A stretch of 64,000 nt of DNA from Paenibacillus sp. Root52 (GTDB lineage: Bacteria; Bacillota; Bacilli; Paenibacillales; Paenibacillaceae), in assembly GCF_001426865.1 (NCBI RefSeq), contig NZ_LMFO01000001.1, positions 372,001 through 436,000 of the forward strand, written 5' to 3'. Made by a program: the position numbers and the translations under genes. Below, piece by piece: positions 19,499-27,784 of this stretch. The notes beneath the pieces are model-generated. The model was not told where the DNA came from. It did no database searches and worked only from the letters and a program-made list of their open reading frames with translations. How positions within the stretch are numbered: the first letter of the stretch is position 1; the number at the start of each line of letters is the position of its first letter.

Positions 19499-19978
19499 TT
19501 ATAAATAAGAATGCATTGGCTTTAACTCTCTACCGATAAAATTAGCGGATACAGGCGTTAATTCTATTTCTCTCGCCCATACAGAAAGTTGCCCGATATG
19601 ATGAATCTCGTGGGCAATTAAATGATGTAATATCTCATCTTTTGTGTATTTATCTTCATCCCAGGGAACTTTTACCAATTGATTGCTTCTTTCTTCTGAA
19701 TTGGTCTTTAAGAACTCAACGATTTCAGGTCGTAATGAATTTGAAAGAGCTCTTATTTTCTCAAGAGTTTTATAATTTTCAAAATCAAATATCACATCTT
19801 CCTTATCCTGGATACCACGAATCCAACTATATTCAACGTCAATAATGTGAAAAAGAGTGTACAGAATATTCTCTACTCCACCTATGCGGTTTTTTAATAG
19901 CTCTGCTGTTGTTAGTTGATTGCACCAGTTAAACCATTCGTCTCTTACTTGCCAGTTGTATTCAAAAAACGTATTCAC
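19499..19978 (-). CDS. DinB family protein
   Basis: Four-helix-bundle protein of the DinB/YfiT superfamily, often metal-dependent thiol transferases or hydrolases; the substrate is unknown. The three-His pattern is visible: LFHIIDVEYSWIRG near residue 43, and HHLIAHEIHHIGQLSVWARE near residue 125. The longest frame starts at 20029, but GGAGTG lies 6 nt before the GTG at 19978. That gives MNTFFEYNWQVRDEWF, a typical DinB N terminus. It is a single convergent gene with only a 15-nt gap to the ArsR-type gene, and no terminator was recognised between them. Confidence 0.85.
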   Translation of the reverse strand: MNTFFEYNWQVRDEWFNWCNQLTTAELLKNRIGGVENILYTLFHIIDVEYSWIRGIQDKEDVIFDFENYKTLEKIRALSNSLRPEIVEFLKTNSEERSNQLVKVPWDEDKYTKDEILHHLIAHEIHHIGQLSVWAREIELTPVSANFIGRELKPMHSYL

Positions 19979-20192
19979 AATAATCACTCCGATCATAAAT
20001 TTATCTAAATTGAATGTAGACAGAACCATAATTATCCAAACATTTGTTCTTATTGAGATTATATCAAGAATTTATATAACTATCAAAGATCAACACTCCC
20101 CTTTAACACAGCCAAAAAATAAATAAACAACTAGAATAATATGGAATTATAGGATATATTGGTTACATTCAAATATAAAGGAGCGAATTTTA

Positions 20193-20269
20193 ATGTCTAA
20201 CAAGGTGATTGTGCTTTAGGTCCACGAAAGGATGATCGGTTCAAGAAATTCCTTTTGTGGACATTGTAA
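20193..20269 (+). other. Possible small leader ORF, frame-interrupted, coupled to the kinase gene
   Basis: An ATG at 20193 follows AAAGGAG at good spacing but reaches a TAG after eight codons. From 20216 a second frame (-1) stays open for 17 codons (TTA GGT CCA onwards, ending FKKFLLWTL) and stops with TAA at 20267-20269, overlapping the kinase ATG as TAATG. A -1 shift at the CTTTAG sequence would join them into a basic peptide of about 25 residues. It may be a decayed small gene, a leader peptide or chance. Confidence 0.3.
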
Positions 20270-21384
20270 TGCGGGAGACCGCCCATCAATGTTTACTGGA
20301 GGAGATTATTATTCATTTTAACAAAGCTACTCACATTACCAACATGCATGTACTGCCATTTGCATCCCAGATGTTCGACCTGGAAGGTTACACGATTCAG
20401 CTTATCCCACCTCATGAGGGAGGTCGGAATATCGTGTACTCTTGTGATAAAGAGGGGTATGAATCACTCATTCTCCGAATTTCTTTTTTGCCTGATCGAA
20501 GCAGGAAGGATTATATGGCAGAGCTCGAATACGTCCGTTATCTGCATGATCATGGCGCAAGTGTATCTAATGTTGTAGATTCCAACAAAGGTCATCTACT
20601 CGAAGAAATCGTTTATGAAGGACATACATTCTATATCAGCTTGTTTGTAAAAGCCAAAGGTAAGCTGCTTGTAGACAATCATTATCAGTACCGGGAAGGC
20701 GTTCCGATTACCGAGTATTATTATAATTGCGGCAAAGTTCTGGGCAAGATGCATCAGCTATCCAAAAGTTACACACCCGTTTATCGCAGATATCCATTTC
20801 TGGAGAGATATAATACAGAAAAAATCGCGAGCTTAATTCCTGAAGCGTTCCCTCTGCTCAAAGAGAAGATGGTTGAACTGCTGCAAACCGTTAAGCAGTT
20901 GGAGTTAAGTCAAGAGACCTTTGGCATGATTCATTTCGATTTTAATGACGGGAACTACGCCATTGATTATGATACGGGTCAGATCACGGTGTTTGATTTT
21001 GATAATTCTTGTTTTGGCTGGTACATGTTAGACCTTGCATCTATTTGGTCAAACGGCGCTGGCTGGATTCAATTCGAACCAGATGCAGACAAACGTAGGC
21101 AGTTCATGGACGATTATTTCCAAACGGTACTTGCTGGATATACTTCGGAAACGCACGTTTCGGAAGCGATGCTGGAGAACCTGCCGTTATTCATTCAACT
21201 CAACTTGCTGGAGAACATTCTGGATATATTTCAGGTGATGCAGTATAACGAGCAGGAAGAGGAAGAAGATAGTGATGAGCATCTGGCATATCTCATTAAA
21301 TGTATGGAAGAGGACATACCGTTTAAAGGTTTTTTCCATGAGATGTATTCACCAGGGTCCCCTTTTGAATATGAGGAAAACTGA
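20269..21384 (+). CDS. Aminoglycoside-phosphotransferase-like kinase
   Basis: Protein kinase-like fold enzyme of the APH/SrkA/homoserine kinase II group, transferring phosphate from ATP to an unknown small molecule or protein. The catalytic loop is MIHFDFNDGNYAID (Asp, Asn) and the metal-binding motif is VFDFDNS, near residues 225-250. The N lobe carries YESLILRISF. A long acidic stretch (EEEEDSDE) lies near residue 330. ATG at 20269 is used because the upstream short frame ends as TAATG there. GTG at 20257 is also in frame, and neither has its own clear ribosome site. No resistance role can be assigned. Confidence 0.8.
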   Translation: MRETAHQCLLEEIIIHFNKATHITNMHVLPFASQMFDLEGYTIQLIPPHEGGRNIVYSCDKEGYESLILRISFLPDRSRKDYMAELEYVRYLHDHGASVSNVVDSNKGHLLEEIVYEGHTFYISLFVKAKGKLLVDNHYQYREGVPITEYYYNCGKVLGKMHQLSKSYTPVYRRYPFLERYNTEKIASLIPEAFPLLKEKMVELLQTVKQLELSQETFGMIHFDFNDGNYAIDYDTGQITVFDFDNSCFGWYMLDLASIWSNGAGWIQFEPDADKRRQFMDDYFQTVLAGYTSETHVSEAMLENLPLFIQLNLLENILDIFQVMQYNEQEEEEDSDEHLAYLIKCMEEDIPFKGFFHEMYSPGSPFEYEEN

Positions 21385-21437
21385 ATACTGATGGATTACT
21401 TGTAATTCATGATCATGAATGAGTTCATTCAATAGGA

Positions 21438-21472
21438 AGAGGCAGCCGGTGTAGATCGGTTGCCTCTTTTTT
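21438..21472 (+). terminator. Terminator of the kinase gene
   Basis: AGAGGCAGCCG pairs with CGGTTGCCTCT (one G-U) around an 8-nt loop, followed by six T residues. Confidence 0.88.
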
Positions 21473-21516
21473 GTAGCTTGCTTTGATATAGATATGAATG
21501 ATGGAGCTAAGGTGCG

Positions 21517-22368
21517 CTATTCGAATTTGGAAGGGGGGACGTTATACATCTTTTTGAACGCTTTGGAGAAGGTGAAGGGATCAGGGTATCCTAAAAATTC
21601 AGCGATTTGTTGGATTGTATATTTTTTCTCGTACAGATAGTCTCTGGCTCGATTCATTTTAATTTGATTGATGTACTGCCCTGGCGTGATCCCCAAAATT
21701 TTCTTAAAAAGCGAGATAAAATACTTCTCGGAGACACCCGCAACAGCCGCAAGCTCATTAATCCGGATGGCTCGGTGCAGGTTCGCATCAACGTACTGGA
21801 ATACGCTCTGAAGAACATCCAGACTTCCTTCGCTTTTTTGAGACTTCCGATTCTGCAGAAATGTACCTGTATACAAGCCTTGCCCATGAAGCTCTAATAT
21901 TTTTGCGATGACGAGAAGCAGAGTCGCTTTTAGATAGAGTGGATTACCAGAAGTGCCCTTGCTCTGCTTAAACCGTCGATAGGAAGATGCAAATAATGAG
22001 GTTTCTTCTTGAATCAAGTTACCAGGTACGATGCCTGGGAGTTGGAATTCACCTAGAATTCGTTTTTGCTCAGCAATACTAAAATCAAAGTGCATATACA
22101 CAAATCGACACAGTCCTTCAGTTGTTGTTGCCATATAGGGCATATCTGGATAAAAAAATATGACGTCGCCCGTACTGGCGGTATGTTCAATGCCTTCGAC
22201 GGTGATTTGAACCGAGCCCGCTGTAATTAACCACAGATCATAGTCAGAGTGCGACTTGTGCTCAATCCACTTTCGATTGTGAGTCTGTTCGAGATAAGAA
22301 CTCATCCGGAGTGTGATATGGTCAGACAGTTCATCAATTACACTCATATTAACTTGATTGGTACGCAT
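21517..22368 (-). CDS. AraC family transcriptional regulator
   Basis: Sugar-responsive activator type. The N-terminal half is a cupin-like sensing domain (SDYDLWLITAGSVQITVEG, GDVIFFYPDMPYMA). The last ~100 residues are the double helix-turn-helix: INELAAVAGVSEKYFISLFKKILGITPGQY and YTIQQIAEFLGYPDPFTFSKAFKK. The longest frame starts at 22482, but GAGGGG lies 7 nt before the ATG at 22368, giving the normal 283-residue length. It is divergent from a GH4 glycosidase gene, the likely target. Confidence 0.92.
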   Translation of the reverse strand: MRTNQVNMSVIDELSDHITLRMSSYLEQTHNRKWIEHKSHSDYDLWLITAGSVQITVEGIEHTASTGDVIFFYPDMPYMATTTEGLCRFVYMHFDFSIAEQKRILGEFQLPGIVPGNLIQEETSLFASSYRRFKQSKGTSGNPLYLKATLLLVIAKILELHGQGLYTGTFLQNRKSQKSEGSLDVLQSVFQYVDANLHRAIRINELAAVAGVSEKYFISLFKKILGITPGQYINQIKMNRARDYLYEKKYTIQQIAEFLGYPDPFTFSKAFKKMYNVPPSKFE

Positions 22369-22393
22369 CGGATCACCCCTCGTTTTTTTTACT

Positions 22394-22465
22394 TTATGAC
22401 ATCCTGTGATTAGTTCTAATAGATTAAAGGGTTTGGAGTATCTACATAATCGTACCTTATGACAT
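22394..22465. promoter_or_regulatory. Direct repeats TTATGACAT, candidate AraC-type operator
   Basis: TTATGACAT occurs at 22394-22402 and 22457-22465, same orientation, 63 bp apart (about six helical turns), in the divergent AraC/GH4 gap. A TATAAT at 22508-22513 lacks a recognisable -35, as expected for an activator-dependent promoter. Confidence 0.45.
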
Positions 22466-22544
22466 GTATAGAAAACTATCACACATTCCGATTTTGTGCC
22501 ACTTTCTTATAATGAACTTATAACGTTACGAGGAGGGTTAATAC

Positions 22545-23942
22545 ATGAATGACACAATGATGCAGCAACATCCCAAAGTGGTCGTGATCGGCGCTGGTAG
22601 CCTGTTTTTTGGTCGTCAGTCCATCTGGCAGATGGTTCATTCCCCATACTTGAATCAGGGAACACTAGCACTTGTGGATACGGATGAGGAACGTCTCTCG
22701 AAAATGGTAACATTGGCTGAAAAGGTAGCGCGGGAGAATAATGTATCTCTCAAGGTAGAGGGATCTGTGGATCGAAGACAAGTGTTACCGGGGGCAGACT
22801 TCGTAGTACTCAGCTTTGCGGAGCAATCGGTGAAGTATCGTGGTATCGATTGTGAGGTTTCGCTGAAATACGGTATTCGAATGTGCTCCGGTGATACGAT
22901 TGGACCAGGTGGGATCTTTCGAGCTATGCGGGAGCTACCGGTTATTATGGAGTGTGCAAAAGACATTGAAGCCCTATGCCCTGATGCCTGGGTCATTAAC
23001 TATATTAATCCATCAACGGTTCATGGAATTGCGCTACATCGTTATGCACCACAGCTCAAATCGTTTGCACTCTGCGATAGCCACCATATGCCACATAAGA
23101 AGGCCTACTATGCTGTGCGAGCCGGAATCATCGGAGACCATAGCGAGTTTACCCAAGAGATCGATCAGAAATTCGATTTCCGTATCGCTGGTGTGAACCA
23201 CTTTACTTGGCTGCTCAAAGCCGAGTTTGAAGGGGAAAATGTAATGCCGAAAATTGCCGAAGCGATGCGCAAGCTGGCGGGGGATGAGAATAACGGCGGC
23301 GATCGTGGTGCTAAAGCTCTTTTTAACGATGCAATTACGTACGAGTTGTATGATATCTTCGGTATTATTCCTACATGCACAGCACACACGAAGGAATATG
23401 TTCGATACTGGCAGGGTCACGGTAAGACTGCAGATTCAATTCCGCCTTTATCCATCTGGGAGACAGAGGATCGATATCAGCGGCATGACGAAATGTGGCA
23501 ACAGGTAGATGATTTTCTTGCAGGAGATATCCCGATTGCTGATTACATGGGCACATTCGGCCCGGATCATGCAACAGATATTATTGAGAATATGGTGGGT
23601 AATCTGGGCAAAAAGTTCTTCATCAATACTAATAATCAAGATGCGGTAACCAATATGAATGAAGATTCATTCTTGGAGCTGTTATGTGACGTGAGTATGG
23701 ATGGGGTTAAGCCAGTCCATGTCGGCGAGATGCCACGTGGAATCAGAGGTATGCAGGAACTTGTACTGGATACACATGAGCTTACAGTCGAAGCTGTTCT
23801 GAATCAGAGCTACGAGAAGCTGAGAAGGGCGATGCTGACCGATCCGCTGGTGAATTCCATCAGTGATGCGGATCAGATCATACACGAATTGTTAGAACTA
23901 GAGCGTGAGATGATTCCGGACGGTTGGTACAATAAAAAGTAA
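22545..23942 (+). CDS. GH4 family glycosidase (alpha-galactosidase/alpha-galacturonidase type)
   Basis: NAD- and divalent-metal-dependent glycosidase using the redox-elimination mechanism of family GH4; it acts in the cytoplasm. The Rossmann start is VVVIGAGSLFFG. GDTIGPGGIFRAMRELPVI, VINYINPSTV and the metal-ligand Cys and His in CDSHH and GVNHFTW follow the family layout. The length of 465 residues is normal. Substrate cannot be decided: MelA-like alpha-galactosidase and LplD-like alpha-galacturonidase are both possible, and the latter would fit a pectin-degrading host. The ribosome site is GAGGAGGG. Probably activated by the divergent AraC protein. Confidence 0.87.
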   Translation: MNDTMMQQHPKVVVIGAGSLFFGRQSIWQMVHSPYLNQGTLALVDTDEERLSKMVTLAEKVARENNVSLKVEGSVDRRQVLPGADFVVLSFAEQSVKYRGIDCEVSLKYGIRMCSGDTIGPGGIFRAMRELPVIMECAKDIEALCPDAWVINYINPSTVHGIALHRYAPQLKSFALCDSHHMPHKKAYYAVRAGIIGDHSEFTQEIDQKFDFRIAGVNHFTWLLKAEFEGENVMPKIAEAMRKLAGDENNGGDRGAKALFNDAITYELYDIFGIIPTCTAHTKEYVRYWQGHGKTADSIPPLSIWETEDRYQRHDEMWQQVDDFLAGDIPIADYMGTFGPDHATDIIENMVGNLGKKFFINTNNQDAVTNMNEDSFLELLCDVSMDGVKPVHVGEMPRGIRGMQELVLDTHELTVEAVLNQSYEKLRRAMLTDPLVNSISDADQIIHELLELEREMIPDGWYNKK

Positions 23943-23947
23943 TGAAG

Positions 23948-23988
23948 AGACCACGTGAGTTCCTGGAGAGGGAACTACGTGGTCTTTG
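23948..23988 (+). terminator. Terminator of the GH4 gene
   Basis: AGACCACGT-AGTTCC pairs with GGAACT-ACGTGGTCT with a one-base bulge, ending in TTT. The T tract is short. Confidence 0.7.
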
Positions 23989-24046
23989 GTTATGAATCGT
24001 TATATTTACGTAGTCATAGATATGCCTAGTCCAGTTTTAAGTCACC

Positions 24047-24931
24047 TCAAATTTTAAACATGCCAGCATTCTCGTTGTAATATGAGATAATAAATTCACG
24101 AAAGTCCTTAACTGAGGGAGAGAGCCATTTCCGCTTAACCCAAGACAAACTGATCGGATATACGGAAGCTTCATCTGCAATTTGAATATAGTTCAAGCCC
24201 AGATTTCTACATACTGACACGGGAAGCAAGGCCACACCTTGATCAAGTCGGATAATTTCCAGCAACGTATGTGAATCAACCTCAAATGCAAGATTGGGCA
24301 GGAAGCCGGCTTTTTCGCACAGCATCGTTGTAAACCGACTGTACTCCTTATTGTCAGCCAGTGAGATAAAGGGCTCCTTCGCAATAACATCTAATGATAT
24401 GGTCGTCTCGCCACGATAAGCATGACTCTTAGGTACAACTAGCACAATGTCTTCTTCAACAAGAACAATACTCTCAATCTCCTCGTCATCAATCGGATGC
24501 CCCGTTATCCCCAGATCCATATCCCCTTTTTTCAAACTTGTAATAATCTCATTCCGGCTCCCAATGCCTTGCTGAAGCTTAGATTCAGGGGAAGCATTAA
24601 TGTAGTCTCCAATGAGACCTGTCAGAAATCGAGGATTCGTAATAGAGATTCGGATGGTGTTGGAGATTTGATGCTCCTCTGCTTTGATTTCCATCTCTGC
24701 ATTCTCAATTTCTAAGAAAATTCGATTCACATGCTTCAGCAGAATTCTCCCCGACGCATTCAATTCAATCGTTCTTCCTTTTCTGTGAAACAGAGGTGTT
24801 CCTAGTTCGTCTTCTAACCGTTTAATGGTTAAGCTCAGCGAAGGCTGGGCTATATTTAGTTGTGCAGCAGCTTTAGATATATGTTCCGTATAAGCCACTG
24901 TCTGAAAATATTTGAGTTGAAGTAGCTCCAT
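24047..24931 (-). CDS. LysR family transcriptional regulator
   Basis: Probable regulator of the divergent acetoacetate decarboxylase/reductase pair. The winged helix-turn-helix at residues 1-60 is typical (MELLQLKYFQTVAYTEHISKAAAQLNIAQPSLS), followed by a linker helix and a two-lobed inducer-binding domain to residue 294. GGAGTG precedes the ATG. LysR proteins usually bind between divergent genes and respond to a pathway intermediate. The ligand is unknown, with a small carboxylate plausible. Confidence 0.92.
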   Translation of the reverse strand: MELLQLKYFQTVAYTEHISKAAAQLNIAQPSLSLTIKRLEDELGTPLFHRKGRTIELNASGRILLKHVNRIFLEIENAEMEIKAEEHQISNTIRISITNPRFLTGLIGDYINASPESKLQQGIGSRNEIITSLKKGDMDLGITGHPIDDEEIESIVLVEEDIVLVVPKSHAYRGETTISLDVIAKEPFISLADNKEYSRFTTMLCEKAGFLPNLAFEVDSHTLLEIIRLDQGVALLPVSVCRNLGLNYIQIADEASVYPISLSWVKRKWLSPSVKDFREFIISYYNENAGMFKI

Positions 24932-24946
24932 TCGTGTACACTCCTT

Positions 24947-24962
24947 ATTTATTCTGATAAAT
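24947..24962. promoter_or_regulatory. ATTTAT-TCTG-ATAAAT dyad, candidate LysR box
   Basis: A perfect 6-4-6 inverted repeat close to the LysR start codon within the divergent gap. A looser AATTTAT...ATAAATT dyad lies nearer the decarboxylase gene (about 25013-25036). Binding is inferred from position only. Confidence 0.4.
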
Positions 24963-25059
24963 ATATATAGTCCTTGTTATGTATTATATTAAATTTAAAC
25001 TTTGATGTAGAATTTATTTATGAGATAGAGATAAATTTGGATAAGGCAGGTGTCCTTTG

Positions 25060-25806
25060 ATGAAAATCGATGTAAATAACATAGCTAACAATTTGAATAC
25101 ACCCTTAACGGCTCCGGCTTATCCGATGCCACCGTACAAATTTAAGAATCGGGAGTATCTAAATATTATATACCGAACGGATGAGCAAGCTTTGCGAGCT
25201 GCAGTACCAGAGCCTTTGCAGATCACAGACCCTCTGGTCAAATTCGAAGTTATGTGGATGCCGGATGTATCTGGGCTCGGTGCTTATACGGAAGCAGGAC
25301 AAGTCATTCCCGTTCAATTCAATGGTGAGAATGGCGATTATGTGCACTCGATGTATGTAGACAATTTTCCCGCAATTGCCAGTGGTCGAGAGCTTACGGC
25401 ATATCCGAAAAAGCTGGGTGCGCCCAAGCTCTACACGGATTCAGATACACTCGTTGGTACGCTTGATTATGGAACACTTCGTGTCGCAACGGCGACCATG
25501 GGATACAAGCACGTGGAAATGGACAAAGAGGCTGCTAAAAGCGAAATATGCCGTCCGAATTATATGATCAAGATTGCGACGGACTATAACGGTAATTTGA
25601 GAATCTGTGATCTGATCCGCACTCAAATTACGGATATAGAAGTGAAGGAAGCATGGACAGGGCCTGCCCGGCTTCAACTCTTCGAACATGCATTAGCACC
25701 TCTTGCAGATCTGCCTGTATTGGAAGTAGTATCCGCATCCCATATTCTTACCAACCTAACCTTAAATGCTGCACAGCCTGTATATAACTACCTAGAAGAG
25801 AAATAA
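25060..25806 (+). CDS. Acetoacetate decarboxylase family protein
   Basis: Decarboxylase of the acetoacetate decarboxylase superfamily, using a Schiff-base lysine. The active-site segment ELTAYPKKLGAPKLY contains the conserved Lys pair and the family Glu. Length (248 residues) matches known enzymes. ATG at 25060 follows AAGGCAGG; a TTG one codon earlier is in frame. It is co-transcribed with the PanE-like reductase 15 nt downstream. Some family members act on other keto acids, so the substrate is open. Confidence 0.88.
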   Translation: MKIDVNNIANNLNTPLTAPAYPMPPYKFKNREYLNIIYRTDEQALRAAVPEPLQITDPLVKFEVMWMPDVSGLGAYTEAGQVIPVQFNGENGDYVHSMYVDNFPAIASGRELTAYPKKLGAPKLYTDSDTLVGTLDYGTLRVATATMGYKHVEMDKEAAKSEICRPNYMIKIATDYNGNLRICDLIRTQITDIEVKEAWTGPARLQLFEHALAPLADLPVLEVVSASHILTNLTLNAAQPVYNYLEEK

Positions 25807-25821
25807 GGAGGAAACACAATC

Positions 25822-26868
25822 ATGAGAATTGCAATTGTAGGAGCAGGATCTTTGGGAACGATCGTCGGAGCTTATCTAGCAGACGGTGGAATGGATGTCG
25901 AGTTAATTGATGCATATCAGGAGCATGTTGAAGCTTTAAATCAAACAGGTGCTAAAGTGACTGGTACCACAGAGTTTCAGGCTAAAGTAAAAGCAATAAC
26001 TCCTGAGCAGAAGTCAGGACAATACGATCTCATCCTACTTCTGACGAAACAGCTATATAACGATGCGATTCTACAGGAATTACTTCCGTTCTTGAAAGAA
26101 GACAGTATCGTATGCTCCCTGCAGAACGGGATTCCTGAAGATAAAGTCGCTTCGATTGTGGGGGCACAGCGCGTTATAGCAGGCTCCGTAGAATTTGGCG
26201 CTACCTTCATTGAACCTGGCGTGTCGAGCCTGACGACGGAATACACACAGTTCAAGCAGTATGCTTTTCAGATTGGAGAGCTTAATGGTGAAGTTACCGA
26301 GAGAATTGAGCGAGTAAAATCCGTTCTAGACCTGGTCGGAGGGACACATATATCGGACAATCTGGTTGGAACTAAGTGGTCGAAGTTGTTAATTAATAAT
26401 GCGTTTAGCGGATTATCAGCAGCATTAAACGGAGAATATGGAGATATTATCGACCACGAGGCTGGTATTGTGAGCGCAGTTCACATTGCGGATGAGACAA
26501 TTAAGGTGGGACATGCAAGTGGAGTTCAATTTGTGAAAATGAATGGCTTCGATATTGCTTCGCTTGAACTGAACAGTGAGGCAGATATTGCTGCCCGAGT
26601 TCAAACATTACGTACTGTGATGGAACCTTCAAGACTCCTTAAAGCAAGTATGCTACAGGATCTGGAGAAGAAACGTAAAACGGAGATTGATTATATCAAT
26701 GGAGTCGTATCCAGTAGAGCGGCAGGCACTGGGGTGGCAACGCCATACAATGACCTAGTTGTTGAACTGGTCAAACAGGCTGAAGAGACCCAGACGGTTC
26801 CTCAGTTTGGTACAAATATCAAAGCTTTTGAAGCATTATTAAATGAGCAAGATGCCAAAACGATATAA
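25822..26868 (+). CDS. Ketopantoate reductase (PanE/ApbA) family protein
   Basis: NAD(P)H-dependent 2-keto-acid reductase family protein. The nucleotide-binding motif is RIAIVGAGSLGTIVGAYLADGGMDVELID at the N terminus. The substrate-domain helix carries the conserved Lys and Asn (GTKWSKLLINNAFSGLSA) and a C-terminal Glu/Asp block (RKTEIDYINGVVSSRA). At 348 residues it is a little longer than housekeeping PanE. The operon with an acetoacetate decarboxylase suggests reduction of another keto acid rather than pantothenate synthesis; that is inferred. The start has AAGGAGGAAA. Confidence 0.88.
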   Translation: MRIAIVGAGSLGTIVGAYLADGGMDVELIDAYQEHVEALNQTGAKVTGTTEFQAKVKAITPEQKSGQYDLILLLTKQLYNDAILQELLPFLKEDSIVCSLQNGIPEDKVASIVGAQRVIAGSVEFGATFIEPGVSSLTTEYTQFKQYAFQIGELNGEVTERIERVKSVLDLVGGTHISDNLVGTKWSKLLINNAFSGLSAALNGEYGDIIDHEAGIVSAVHIADETIKVGHASGVQFVKMNGFDIASLELNSEADIAARVQTLRTVMEPSRLLKASMLQDLEKKRKTEIDYINGVVSSRAAGTGVATPYNDLVVELVKQAEETQTVPQFGTNIKAFEALLNEQDAKTI

Positions 26869-26911
26869 CATAAATAGCTTGAATGAGCGCATCACCTTTA
26901 TTGAAACTCTG

Positions 26912-26950
26912 AAAGACCTTACCAATCAGCATCTGGTGAGGTCTTTTTTT
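26912..26950 (+). terminator. Terminator of the decarboxylase/reductase operon
   Basis: AAAGACCTTACCA pairs with TGGTGAGGTCTTT (one G-U) across a 9-nt loop, within a run of seven T residues. Confidence 0.9.
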
Positions 26951-27085
26951 GCTCTAACGCAGCTTTTGGTTACAATTACATAATAAAAACCACATATATC
27001 AAAACGAAGCTAAAATCATGTAGAATAAACAAATGCAAAATCAGATAGATTAAAAATCAAGTTTGTATATCAATTGAGGTGCACA

Positions 27086-27781
27086 ATGAATCGAATATTA
27101 TTAGTTGAAGATGATGAAAATTTAGTGTTTGGAATGGAGTATACATTATCGAGCGAGGGGTATGCCGTAACGGTTGCGGGCAGCCTAGAAGAAGCGAGAA
27201 ATGCTTTAGAGGCTGTGAATATAGATATGATTTTATTGGATGTGAATTTGCCAGACGGATCAGGGTACACCTTATGTAAGGAGATTCGGGCAACATCCCC
27301 CGTTCCCATTATTTTTCTAACCGCTCTGGATGAAGAAGCCAATATCGTTGCCGGACTTGATCTGGGTGCAGACGACTATATGACGAAGCCGATTCGAACG
27401 AAAGAACTCCTATCACGTATGAAGGCTGTGCTACGACGGAATACCAAGGCTAAAGAAGAAGTGAGTGTATGGCTCTCCGAACATATGGAAGTGCGCGTTC
27501 TTGAAGGCAATGTGTTTAAGCACAATCAAGAAATTCTGCTAACGGCTATGGAATATCGATTGTTATTAATGCTGATGTCCCATGCCAGACAAATCTGTAG
27601 TCGCACAACGATTCTCAGTCATCTATGGGATTCTTCGGGTGACTTCATTGATGATAATACGCTTTCGGTGCATATCCGAAGACTTAGAGAAAAGATAGAG
27701 GATGTGCCTGCGGCGCCGCAATATATTCTAACGGTTCGAGGAGTCGGTTACAAATGGAATGCAGATGTGGTAGGGCGATAG
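27086..27781 (+). CDS. OmpR-family response regulator
   Basis: DNA-binding output of a two-component system. The receiver domain has the acidic pair (LLVEDDEN), phospho-acceptor Asp in MILLDVNLPDGSGY and Lys in DDYMTKPI; the winged-helix effector covers residues ~130-231 (LSVHIRRLREKIED). The ATG at 27086 follows GAGGTG; a TTG at 27074 lies inside that ribosome site. It is 3 nt from the kinase gene. Likely target is the ABC exporter promoter at about 29030-29090. Confidence 0.93.
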   Translation: MNRILLVEDDENLVFGMEYTLSSEGYAVTVAGSLEEARNALEAVNIDMILLDVNLPDGSGYTLCKEIRATSPVPIIFLTALDEEANIVAGLDLGADDYMTKPIRTKELLSRMKAVLRRNTKAKEEVSVWLSEHMEVRVLEGNVFKHNQEILLTAMEYRLLLMLMSHARQICSRTTILSHLWDSSGDFIDDNTLSVHIRRLREKIEDVPAAPQYILTVRGVGYKWNADVVGR

Positions 27782-27784
27782 ATC

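Noticed and set aside
20257-21384. Aminoglycoside resistance gene
   Set aside because: The kinase motifs are generic to a very large superfamily and nothing indicates an antibiotic substrate.
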